Positions 17,163 through 25,133 of a DNA stretch of 31,817 bases are shown one piece after another. The translations under genes were made by a program, and so were the position numbers. The stretch's first letter is position 1, and each line of letters begins with the position of its first letter. Under the pieces are notes generated by a model. It saw only the letters and a program-made list of their open reading frames with translations, had not been told where the DNA came from and made no database searches. Source of the DNA: UBA11650 sp963997925 (GTDB taxonomy: Bacteria > Chloroflexota > Dehalococcoidia > Lucifugimonadales > UBA3495). Location: the NCBI GenBank assembly GCA_963997925.1, contig CAXEOX010000029.1:1-31817 (forward strand). The letters run 5' to 3'.

Positions 17163-17853
17163 ATGAAAATAGTTGCCGCTTCCAGGTTGATGTACGGCTG
17201 GGCAGCATTGTTCGCTCTAATCGCCGAAGTGTCGCTGGTTTCGTGCACGGCGGTCAGCGATCTGGCTCCTAAACCGGTTTCCGTTGAAACTACAACCCCG
17301 GTGCCCACTCCAACGCCCTGGAACACCCCGGTTACGGCCCAGCAAAACAAAATCCCGATCGTGACCGTCGGAATCATCGGAAAAATCGATGGCGACACCA
17401 TTTCCGTCCAGACGTTGCCAGGCGCTATCCCGGTTCATCTGACCGTAGATTCCGTTGTAACGGAATCTGCGAATAGCTCACCAAGAGACTTTGCTGTGGG
17501 TCAAAGGGTGACTGTGATGGGCCAGGAGGGTGAGTCTGGATTCGCCGCCCGCGCCGCGATTGTCACCTTGAAGAGCACCAGCCTATTCCAGGACGAGGGC
17601 GACTTCCAGATAGGCGAGGCCGTCGCTGATAGGAACCGTAGAACAGATTGACACCGACAGAGTCACGGTTAATACCAAGCTTGGTCCTCGCAGCGCAACG
17701 ATTGTTGCCGGGGAAACAACCTTCAATACGCCATCTCCAGTCGCGGCGGCGCAACTGTCTGCGAGTTAACTCATTACGGTTACGGGCAGCGATAGCCCGT
17801 CGGGCGGCATCGATGCACAATCGGTCTTAATCACGCCAGAACTGGGCGAGCTT
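17163..17853 (+). pseudogene. DUF5666-like lipoprotein, frameshifted
   Basis: A lipoprotein gene remnant. GGAGGAG precedes ATG 17163; the signal peptide ends in the lipobox LVSC, followed by a Thr/Pro-rich linker. A first beta-rich DUF5666-like domain (IIGKIDGDTISVQTLPG to RVTVMGQEGE) is intact. A single-base shift near 17625-17635 then moves the reading into another frame, where a second domain (VEQIDTDRVTVNTKLGPRS) continues. That copy meets an in-frame TAA at 17767-17769 and carries on as LITVTGSDSPSGGIDAQSVL. The first open frame stops at 17651. The protein would have been a secreted or periplasmic beta-barrel-type adaptor of unknown role. It now appears inactive. Confidence 0.65.
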
Positions 17854-18465
17854 ATGTCCGCCGGCCGCCAAGGTGGGAGAAGAGGCCGGGGTGGTCTCGC
17901 TTGCCGGTGCTGGACCTTGGCCCGTTCCTCCCCCGCGGCGACCACCCCGGCAAAGCCTATCTTCGATACGGAACGAAAGTCTGGCGCATACGACGGGGTG
18001 ACCTTCGTCGTCACGGATAGATCCAGGGCCACGTTCCAGGTTCGAGAGCAGTTGGGTCTGATTCCTCTGCCCCACCATGCTGAGATGCGTACAACGGCCC
18101 TATCCGGCGAGATTCACCTTGATAGCCGTCCTTCTGTGGTTGAGATTGACCTGCACCAGCTATTGGAGGGATGGGACGAGTCCGAAGTGACATGGGAAGA
18201 ACGCGCCGATGATTTCGAGTGGAGATATGAGGAGGCTGATGGAACGAGCTCCCACAAGGCCACGGCGGTCGGGAAATTCCCGGCTACCAGGAACGGGGCT
18301 CAGAACATGGACGTGACATAGACATTACAGAACTGGTCCAACGGAGAGACCAACGGAGGCTGGGTCCTCGCCGACAACTCTAACAACGGAGCGGATTTCG
18401 ACTCCAGTGAAGCTCGGCGGGACCGGGATCGCCCCAAGCTCACGGTGAACTACACCATGCCCTAA
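17854..18465 (+). pseudogene. YceI/DNRLRE chimeric remnant
   Basis: An open segment in the same frame as the second DUF5666 copy. It holds the start of a YceI-like lipid-binding domain (FVVTDRSRATFQVREQL, then SGEIHLDSRPSVVEIDL) that breaks off. It is joined directly to the C-terminal half of a DNRLRE-like domain (LLEGWDESEVTWEERADDF, later TLQNWSNGETNGGWVLAD, ending DRPKLTVNY). A TAG at 18319-18321 splits the latter domain, and reading continues in frame to TAA 18463-18465. The abrupt joint near 18160 looks like a deletion that fused two secreted-protein genes. The upstream Pro/Ala/Thr-rich stretch may be a lipoprotein linker. No functional product is expected. Confidence 0.6.
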
Positions 18466-18494
18466 CTTGGGCCCCGCGCAGCGAGGCTCTCACG

Positions 18495-19658
18495 CTATGC
18501 TGAGTCGTAGGACTGCAACTTTATCTCGTGCAAAGCGGGAATCACCTCTCGACCCATCAGTTCTATGGACCGCATCACATCCTGATGGGCGATGTTGCCG
18601 TCGCTTCCGATAAATATCAGATGGCCGGGGTTAAGCTGCTCCACCGTATTGGTCAGTTTCTGAATCACCGTGTCGGGACTGCCTACCACGATAGCCCCGA
18701 CTTCCTGTAAATCCTCGTAGGTCATCTTTCTTTCCGGACCACCGGCCCGACGTCTATTCAAGGCACTAGCAACGCGAGACTGGTATCCCGGCGGGTCATT
18801 ATGCTCCGCCGGCCCTCGCATCCGATGATCCACGTTCCACAAGAAGCCCTTTCCTATCTCCTGGGCTTTCTCATCAGTGTCCGCCACCACCGCCCGGACC
18901 TGATAGCCAAAGTGATCCGGCTCGGGGACGAACCCGGCTTGACGAGCGGTATCGATGTAAACCTGCTTCAACTCCAACGTCAGGTCCATCAGCGCGCCCA
19001 GATTAACGTAGGTATAACCGCGCTCTGCGGCCCAAGTCACGCTTTCCGGGCTGCTGCCGCCGGGAAACCAGATCGGTGGATGGGGTTTTTGGATGGGCAA
19101 CACCCAAGGGTTCACGATCCGGTGATGATAGTACTTGCCTTCCCACCGGAATGGGCCGGGGACGGTCCAGCAATTCATTATCAGGTCGTGAGCTTCTTCG
19201 AACCGCTCCCGGTTCTCCGTCGGGTCGATACCCGCCGCCAGCGTCTCCACCGCCCCTCCCCGGACGAACCCGGATACCAACCGCCCCCCGGAATAACAGT
19301 CCACCATAGCCAGTTCTTCCGCCATCCTTACAGGGTCGTTGATGGGAATGATATTCCCTAATATCGCTATCTTGACATTGTGGGTGATTCGGGCGATGAC
19401 GGCCGCATCCAGGTTGGCCGATGGCTTCATGTTCCAAAAAGCCGAGTGATGCTCGTTGGTCATAATGCCGTCGATTCCCTCTTCGTCGGCCAAAACATAT
19501 TGCTCATGGTACTGGTTGTACAGTGCGTGGGCCTTCACCGGGTCGAAGTAGGTGTTGGGAAAACCCAGACGCCCGGAATCGTACCGGCTGATGTCCTCTT
19601 CTTTCACGTGAACATAGGGCTGTTGCGAGTGAAAGTAGATGTCAACTTTCTCTTTCAT
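18495..19658 (-). CDS. Luciferase-like (LLM) flavin-dependent monooxygenase
   Basis: A 387-residue TIM-barrel enzyme of the bacterial-luciferase-like family (PF00296 type) that uses FMNH2 or F420H2 to oxidise an organic substrate. The N-terminus has the barrel segment EEGIDGIMTNEHHSAFW (a typical active-site region), then NVKIAILGNIIPINDPVRMAEELAMVD, GGRLVSGFVRGG, and the C-terminal GSPDTVIQKLTN. AGGAG lies 6 nt before the ATG. Length is normal. It is followed on the same strand, further upstream, by the cupin and HbpS-like genes (19792-20709), which could form a small oxidative cluster. The substrate cannot be named. Such enzymes are abundant in lineages that oxidise recalcitrant organic matter. 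Confidence 0.9.
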   Translation of the reverse strand: MKEKVDIYFHSQQPYVHVKEEDISRYDSGRLGFPNTYFDPVKAHALYNQYHEQYVLADEEGIDGIMTNEHHSAFWNMKPSANLDAAVIARITHNVKIAILGNIIPINDPVRMAEELAMVDCYSGGRLVSGFVRGGAVETLAAGIDPTENRERFEEAHDLIMNCWTVPGPFRWEGKYYHHRIVNPWVLPIQKPHPPIWFPGGSSPESVTWAAERGYTYVNLGALMDLTLELKQVYIDTARQAGFVPEPDHFGYQVRAVVADTDEKAQEIGKGFLWNVDHRMRGPAEHNDPPGYQSRVASALNRRRAGGPERKMTYEDLQEVGAIVVGSPDTVIQKLTNTVEQLNPGHLIFIGSDGNIAHQDVMRSIELMGREVIPALHEIKLQSYDSA

Positions 19659-19791
19659 GGTAATCTCCTATAGTTGTCCGGTGGGAACGAACCGATTCTA
19701 CACCACCGAAGCGGTTCGCAACCGCCCAAGGGAACCATGTACGGCAAGATTCCAAAATCACGGCTAACCAAGCCAAGGATGTTGAGGCTGT

Positions 19792-20178
19792 TTAATCTTT
19801 AACCGACGCTGGCCGGGCGCCTTCCAGATAATGGGTATGATCCGGAGAGTAGGGGTCCAAGGCCGGGAAGAACACCAGCATCTCAGCGTTCTGTTCGCCC
19901 ACCACCGTGAATCCATGTTCCGCTCCCGGTGGAACGGCGATGGTATGGTTCTTCGAGACTATGTGGGTCTCACCATTGATCCGCACCTCCAGCGTGCCCT
20001 CCATGATGACAATCAATTCGTCGATGGTGTGGGTGTGCAAAGGGGCGCCGGTGCCTGGTTCTCCGGTGTTGAGACTGAAGGTGCTGGTGACCCCTTGCTC
20101 CCGTCCCGTAACGTCCCATTTACGATAGCCGGGCCTCCATTGAACTTCCGGTGCTTGGCTGTGGTCGATGATTGGCAT
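19792..20178 (-). CDS. Cupin-domain protein
   Basis: A 128-residue single-domain cupin. Motif 1 reads GTGAPLHTHTIDELIVIMEG, giving the metal ligands HxH and Glu; motif 2 is PPGAEHGFTV, giving the last His. ATG 20178 is preferred over 20196 because AGGAGG lies 7 nt before it. The function of such small cupins ranges from metal-binding sensors to dioxygenases and isomerases, and nothing further can be read here. It lies between the luciferase-like gene and the HbpS-like gene on the same strand, with gaps of 133 and 78 nt. Confidence 0.8.
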   Translation of the reverse strand: MPIIDHSQAPEVQWRPGYRKWDVTGREQGVTSTFSLNTGEPGTGAPLHTHTIDELIVIMEGTLEVRINGETHIVSKNHTIAVPPGAEHGFTVVGEQNAEMLVFFPALDPYSPDHTHYLEGARPASVKD

Positions 20179-20256
20179 GATTGTCCTCCTGAACATTCAA
20201 CTCTGAGTCCCTGATTGGCGGGGTAGGCTCGACCCGACACAAAGACGGAACCCCGT

Positions 20257-20709
20257 TTAAAGATTCATCGCCGCAAGGCCGAACTTTCCCAGGTCTTCGT
20301 CGGCGTTATGGCCGCGTAGTCCGCCAACTCCGATCCCTCCCAGGATAGCTCCGTCCTTGATTATGACAACCCCGCCCTGTTCGTAGGTAATCATCGGATC
20401 ACCGTTCTCGCTTACACTGTGGCCGATGCCGGTCATGCGCTCTTCCCAAGCCAAGGAGTTGATACCCAGCACGGCGGCGGTATAGGCCTTGCGCACAGCG
20501 TGCCGCCGGGTGAACAACCGGGCGTTGTCCATCTTGGCGAAAGCTTCCAGGTTCCCCGCTGCGTCCACGATGGCGAGGCATACCGGTGTGTCGGATACGG
20601 ATTGAGCCCGGTCCATCATAGCCTTCATCGCCGCTTGTACCTGTTCTAGCTTTAGTTGAACATCGGAGACCCGCATGCAAGGTCTGACTTCGTCTTGCGG
20701 TGTTATCAT
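20257..20709 (-). CDS. HbpS/GlcG-like heme-binding-family protein
   Basis: A 150-residue protein of the GlcG/HbpS (DUF336) family. The core segment CLAIVDAAGNLEAFAKMDNAR, with RRHAVRKAYTAA after it, is the family signature, and the C-terminus has the glycine-rich GAILGGIGVGG. Members bind heme or act next to glycolate and other oxidases. The start at 20709 has AAGGAG about 8-11 nt upstream; a longer in-frame start to 20778 runs into the divergent promoter region and is less likely. It is divergent from the selenocysteine rhodanese gene, with 180 nt between the starts, which probably hold both promoters. No secretion signal is visible. Confidence 0.82.
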   Translation of the reverse strand: MITPQDEVRPCMRVSDVQLKLEQVQAAMKAMMDRAQSVSDTPVCLAIVDAAGNLEAFAKMDNARLFTRRHAVRKAYTAAVLGINSLAWEERMTGIGHSVSENGDPMITYEQGGVVIIKDGAILGGIGVGGLRGHNADEDLGKFGLAAMNL

Positions 20710-20889
20710 ATGTTGCTCTCCTTTCATGAGTAGATTCGATGTTTTGCACCGTGGATTGTAACAGCAGTGGACGGCCATTCAGGCGTGCGCCCGGATGGAC
20801 CTATTTTGACACTTCCAGCACACGGATTTATAGTTTTCGTCAGGCTCGCAAACTCCGCTTCCCACATCAACTCATCCAACAGGAGAACT

Positions 20890-21717
20890 ATGACAACCCA
20901 AGGATTCGCTCATCCGGAATATCTCGTTGACCCAGATCGGGTCCATTCTCACCTGGACGACCCTGGCGTTGTGATCGTGGACATAGACACGCAAGTTGGC
21001 TACTCCAGAGGGCATATCCCCGGGGCGGTCATTCTGCCGGACAACTACGAAAGGGATCCGGAAACCGGGTTGGTGCACACATTCCCACCGGAAAGATTCG
21101 CCGCCACGTGTGAGGCTCTCGGTATCGGAGATGACACAACGGTTGTCGTCTATGACAACAATATGAGCCTGAGCGCCGCTCGCTTCTGGTGGGTACTGAA
21201 CTACAACGGTCACCAAAACGTCAAGGTCCTGGATGGAGGTTGGCGCCGCTGGGCCAGTGAAGGCCACCCGGTGAGCTTTGACCCACCCGTGCTGAACCAG
21301 AACGCGGCCTTCACTCCCAGAATCGATGAGTCATTGATCGTAGCGTTAGATGACGTCAGGGCGGGTTGCAGCCTCGCCGATGTGGTTAACTGGGACACTC
21401 GGACATCAGGGGAATACGACGGCACCGTCACCCGCCGCGACCAGAGGAAGGGGCATATCTCCGGAGCCATCCAATTAGAGTGGTCAGACTTGATGGATCG
21501 GGACACCCACCGTTTCAAGACTCCCCAAGAGATGCGGCGTATCCTGGATAGCCTTGGAATCACTGCCGACAAGGCCATCTTCGCTTATTGACAAGCTGGG
21601 CTCCGTGCGGCGCACGGCACGTTTATACTTCGGATGCTAGGTTACGAGAACGCCCGGAACTACGATGCGTCCATGTTCGAGTGGGCCAATCTGGAAGACA
21701 CACCGATGGAAGTGTAA
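20890..21717 (+). CDS. Two-domain rhodanese (sulfurtransferase), probable selenoprotein with TGA-coded Sec234
   Basis: A 275-residue sulfurtransferase read through an in-frame TGA. Thiosulfate or mercaptopyruvate sulfurtransferases have two rhodanese domains; the N-terminal copy (residues about 15-130, with GYSRGHIPGAV and VVVYDNNMSLSAARFWW) is inactive, with Asp where a Cys would be. The C-terminal copy holds the active site. Here it reads IFAY-TGA-QAGLRAAH; known enzymes read YC-Q-x-G-x-R-A-x-H, so the TGA takes the place of the catalytic Cys. The 41 codons after it continue in frame (GYENARNYDASMFEW, ending DTPMEV) with no other lesion. AGGAG lies 4 nt before ATG 20890. The S9 peptidase follows after 35 nt. 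Sec would raise the nucleophilicity of the persulfide-forming residue. The machinery (selA, selB, selC, selD) is not in this window. Confidence 0.87.
21592..21617 (+). promoter_or_regulatory. Bacterial SECIS-like hairpin after the Sec TGA
   Basis: TGA 21589-21591 is followed by 11 spacer bases and then CCGTGC-GGC-GCACGG (21603-21617), a perfect 6-bp stem with a 3-nt loop whose first bases are GG. The apical loop starts 17 nt after the TGA. Bacterial SECIS elements lie just after the UGA, have a small loop with a G in its first two positions, and in E. coli fdhF begin about 11 nt downstream. The hairpin is inside the coding sequence, as in all bacterial selenoprotein genes. Confidence 0.8.
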
Positions 21718-21752
21718 GGCTTATTTACGCTTCACTTCGTTTGGAGAAATAG

Positions 21753-23798
21753 ATGACTGAACCGACTCCCAGCGCCCCGAAAAGACCCCAGGAAATAACG
21801 ACCCACGGCGACACCCGTATCGACCCTTGGTTCTGGCTTCGCGACGTCGAAGATCCGGCGACATTGGAATATCTCAGAGCGGAGAATGCCCACACCGAAG
21901 CGGTCATGGCTCCCGAAGAAGAGCTACAAGAGCGGCTCTTCCTGGAGATGCGAGCCCGTATCAAGGAAGACGATTCCACCGTTCCGGAGAAAGAGGGGGA
22001 ATACTACTACTACACCCGTTTCGAAGAGGGTAAGCAATACCCCATCCATTGCCGAAAGCGCGGGTCCCCGGACGGTCCGGAAGAAATTCTTATCAACGTG
22101 AACGAGTTGGCGGAAGGTAAGGACTACACCCGAGTTGGCAGTTGGGAGAACAGCCCGGACCACAAATGGCTGGCCTATTCCGTTGATAGCGACGGGTCGG
22201 AGCAATACACCATTGTGATCAAGAACTTGGAGACCGGTGAACTGCTGGACGAGGCCATTCCCAACTCCTATTACTCTTTGGAATGGGCCAACGACAACCG
22301 AACAATCTTCTACGACGTTCTAGACGAGAATCACCGGCCGGTCAAGATATTCCGGCATCAACTGGGAGAAGACCCTTCTAAAGACGAACTGGTCTATGAG
22401 GAGAAAGACGAGCGTTTCTTCGTCGGAGTCGCCAAATCGTCCAGCCAACGGTTCATCTTCGTCGCATCTTCGGGCAACAACATGTCCGAATGGTACTTCA
22501 TGGACGGAAACGATCCGTCCAGCGAATTGACCCTTGTAGAGCCACGCCGCCCGGACTTTGAATACGATATCGACCACCATGGCGAGCGATTTCTGATTCG
22601 CAATAACGGCGACGGCGCCAGGGATTTCAAGGTCTCCGAAACGCCGGTCTCCGCGCCGGGCTTTGCGAACTGGAGGGACTTTGTTCCCCACGTACTGGGC
22701 AGGCCCATCGGCGGGTTCGGTCTTTCCCAGGATTACTTCGTCCTGTACTACCGCACCAACGGCCTGCCCCAGGTGCAGATGAGGAACCTAGCCTCAGGGG
22801 AAACCCATGAGTTAACCCTGGACGAGGAAGACTACGCTGTGAGACTCCAGGGAAACCGGGAGTGGGAAAGTTCTAACCTTCGGTTCTCCTACGCTTCCCT
22901 GACAACCCCGGCAACTGTCTACGACTACGATATGGACACCCGGGAGCGGGAGTTCCGGAAACAGACCGAGGTCTTGGGCGATTTCTCATCGGACAAATAT
23001 CAGTCCCGCAGAGTCTTCGCCACTGCGGAAGATGGCACCCAGATTCCCATATCCCTTCTCTACGCCAAGGACACTCCCCTGGACGGCTCAGCTCCCTTAT
23101 ATCTGTACGGCTACGGGTCCTACGGAATCATAATCGATTCCGACTTCAGTTCTGTTCGGCTGAGCTTGGTAGACCGGGGCTATATCTTCGCCATCACCCA
23201 CGTCCGAGGCGGTATGGACCTGGGTTGGGATTGGTACGAAGGCGGCAAGTTACTCAACAAGAAGAATACCTTCACCGACTTCATCGCCTGCGCCGAGCAC
23301 CTGATTCAGGAAGGCTACACCACGAAAGGTAATATCGTTTCCTCAGGAGGCAGCGCCGGAGGGATGCTGATGGGGGCGATCGTGAACCTGCGTCCCGATC
23401 TGTTCAAGGCCGTTATCGCCGACGTACCCTTCGTAGACGTGCTGAACACCATGTTGGACGACACCCTGCCCTTAACCACCATGGAGTACAACGAGTGGGG
23501 AAACCCCAACGACCCCCAATACTACAACTACATCAAGTCCTATTCGCCTTACGACAACGTGAAAAGCCAGGACTATCCCCACATGCTAATCACCGGTGGC
23601 CTCAGCGACCCACGGGTGACTTACTGGGAACCAACAAAGTGGGCGGCGCAACTGCGGGAGTTAAAGACGAACGACAACCTGCTGCTCCTGAAGATCCACA
23701 TGGACTCCGGGCATGCTGGCGCGTCGGGGCGGTTTGACCGATTGAGGGAAGTGGCGCTGGAGTATGCGTTTATCTTGAAGGTGTTCGCGTTGGAGTAG
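21753..23798 (+). CDS. S9A oligopeptidase B-like prolyl oligopeptidase
   Basis: A 681-residue serine peptidase with an N-terminal seven-blade beta-propeller (residues about 70-400) and a C-terminal alpha/beta-hydrolase domain. The nucleophile elbow GGSAGG gives Ser534, GLSDPRV gives Asp619 and SGHAGASGRF gives His654. The opening DPWFWLRDVEDPATLEYLRAEN is the family N-terminus. Oligopeptidase B cleaves short peptides after Arg/Lys in the cytoplasm; the closely related prolyl oligopeptidase cuts after Pro. GGAG lies 6-7 nt before ATG 21753. Only 35 nt separate it from the rhodanese stop, so the two are probably co-transcribed, though a functional link is not obvious. No signal peptide is visible. 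Confidence 0.92.
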   Translation: MTEPTPSAPKRPQEITTHGDTRIDPWFWLRDVEDPATLEYLRAENAHTEAVMAPEEELQERLFLEMRARIKEDDSTVPEKEGEYYYYTRFEEGKQYPIHCRKRGSPDGPEEILINVNELAEGKDYTRVGSWENSPDHKWLAYSVDSDGSEQYTIVIKNLETGELLDEAIPNSYYSLEWANDNRTIFYDVLDENHRPVKIFRHQLGEDPSKDELVYEEKDERFFVGVAKSSSQRFIFVASSGNNMSEWYFMDGNDPSSELTLVEPRRPDFEYDIDHHGERFLIRNNGDGARDFKVSETPVSAPGFANWRDFVPHVLGRPIGGFGLSQDYFVLYYRTNGLPQVQMRNLASGETHELTLDEEDYAVRLQGNREWESSNLRFSYASLTTPATVYDYDMDTREREFRKQTEVLGDFSSDKYQSRRVFATAEDGTQIPISLLYAKDTPLDGSAPLYLYGYGSYGIIIDSDFSSVRLSLVDRGYIFAITHVRGGMDLGWDWYEGGKLLNKKNTFTDFIACAEHLIQEGYTTKGNIVSSGGSAGGMLMGAIVNLRPDLFKAVIADVPFVDVLNTMLDDTLPLTTMEYNEWGNPNDPQYYNYIKSYSPYDNVKSQDYPHMLITGGLSDPRVTYWEPTKWAAQLRELKTNDNLLLLKIHMDSGHAGASGRFDRLREVALEYAFILKVFALE

Positions 23799-23859
23799 GG
23801 GGCGGGTGGAATATCAGCGCCCTGCCGATCCGATACCGTCACTTATTGCGGCAGCACCG

Positions 23860-23966
23860 CACCCCCATCCCTTCGGTGCGCTCAGGGCAGGCTCTAACCT
23901 TCCCCCTCGATGGGGGAAGGGACTAGTTCTCTCCCCTTGGGAAGGGGGAGAGTTAGAGTGGGGGTG
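23860..23966. repeat. Nested palindromic intergenic repeat
   Basis: The 232-base gap between convergent genes contains nested inverted repeats. An outer pair is CACCCCCA (23860-23867) and TGGGGGTG (23959-23966). A middle pair is CTCTAAC (23892-23898) and GTTAGAG (23952-23958). Two hairpins lie inside: CCTTCCCCC/GGGGGAAGG (23898-23920) and CTCTCCCC/GGGGAGAG (23929-23952). This is the layout of the common CCCTCTCCC-rich dispersed repeats found between bacterial genes, and it may also terminate transcription from both sides. Confidence 0.75.
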
Positions 23967-24030
23967 ACTAGCCTCGCTGCAGCAGACGTCCGGAGAACGC
24001 TACAGGCTACGCCTTAAATCAGACGATCTC

Positions 24031-25080
24031 CTACAGCCGGCCCCCATCATACAACCCGACAAAGAAGGGCGGAATCTTGCGGTAGATCTGGATGCGGTTC
24101 CGCTGGGAGTCTACGATGAAGACTTGGTCTTGGTCGTCGACCACCACGCCCATGGGCCCCCGCAAGAACTTTTCCCGCTCCAGTCCCTGAGCGATGTCCC
24201 GCTGCATCTTCATGTCGGGGTTGGCGTCCAACTTGGTTATTCCCCACTTGGACAGAGTGGCGTCGCCGATAATCTCGGTGATGAACCTGCCCTCGGCATC
24301 GAAGACCTGGACACGGTCATTGCGCCAGTCGGCGACGTAAATCAGGCCCTCTTTGTCCACGGCCACGTCGGCCGGGCGGTTGAACTGGCCATCCTCCGAT
24401 CCGGACTCGCCGAACGCCATCAGGAAGCTGCCATCCGGGGCGAATTTCTGAATGCGGTCGTTGCGCCAATCGGCGATGTAAACGTTGTTGTCGGCGTCGA
24501 GCCCGATGCCCCAAGGCATGTCGAACTCACCGTCGCCGCTGCCCTGTTGTCCCCACTTGGCCAAGAACTGACCGTCCTTGGTGAACTTCTGGATGCGGTT
24601 GTTTCCGGTATCCACCACGTAGAGATTGTCTTCGCTATCGAAGGCTATCCCTGCGGGTTGGTCAACTTCGCCGTCGGCGTCGCCCTGGGTCCCCCAAGCG
24701 CCGAGCCATTCGCCGTCTGAGGAGAACATGGCGATGCGGTTGAGCCACTCGTCGGACACGTACACGTTTCCGGCTTTATCCAGAGCAACGGACGTCGGCC
24801 AGACCATTGATCCGGGGGCGTCGGACTCTCCCGAGTCCATCATCTCTCCACCCAGGCGGCCGGCGTTGCCAATCTCCCCGATGTAGTCCTCGCCCACCGT
24901 GCAGACGGTGATGCGCTTTGAATCGGATCGATAATCATAGGCCCGGCTGACCACATACATCAGGTCGCCTTCACCCCGGGCTACGGAAACCGGGTTCTTG
25001 AAGCCGGTTCCGGCCTCTTCACCCCGTCCGATGGTATGGCTATATCGAAAGGTCGCGCCTTGGACTTTAGTAGTCATCAT
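24031..25080 (-). CDS. NHL-repeat beta-propeller protein
   Basis: A 349-residue protein made of six or so NHL repeats, each of the form ...P.GIA.D...NLYV.D..NNRIQKF...G.F. Clear copies start at about residues 90, 140, 190, 240 and 305, with RNDRIQKF and RNDRVQVF in the middle. It should fold as a beta-propeller for protein or ligand binding. No signal peptide is seen. GAGAGGT precedes tandem ATG codons; the first is used. It is the last gene of a leftward operon with DUF1501 (53 nt gap) and DUF1800. In other genomes NHL or related proteins accompany that pair, so a role in the same complex is plausible but unproven. Confidence 0.88.
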   Translation of the reverse strand: MMTTKVQGATFRYSHTIGRGEEAGTGFKNPVSVARGEGDLMYVVSRAYDYRSDSKRITVCTVGEDYIGEIGNAGRLGGEMMDSGESDAPGSMVWPTSVALDKAGNVYVSDEWLNRIAMFSSDGEWLGAWGTQGDADGEVDQPAGIAFDSEDNLYVVDTGNNRIQKFTKDGQFLAKWGQQGSGDGEFDMPWGIGLDADNNVYIADWRNDRIQKFAPDGSFLMAFGESGSEDGQFNRPADVAVDKEGLIYVADWRNDRVQVFDAEGRFITEIIGDATLSKWGITKLDANPDMKMQRDIAQGLEREKFLRGPMGVVVDDQDQVFIVDSQRNRIQIYRKIPPFFVGLYDGGRL

Positions 25081-25133
25081 TACCTCTCAAGTTATGTCGT
25101 TTGGCTTAAACTCCGGCACAAGTTAAGCCGGTT

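Noticed and set aside
18319..18321. TAG within the DNRLRE-like remnant as pyrrolysine
   Set aside because: The locus is already broken by a shift, a TAA and a deletion joint, so a plain nonsense mutation is simpler.
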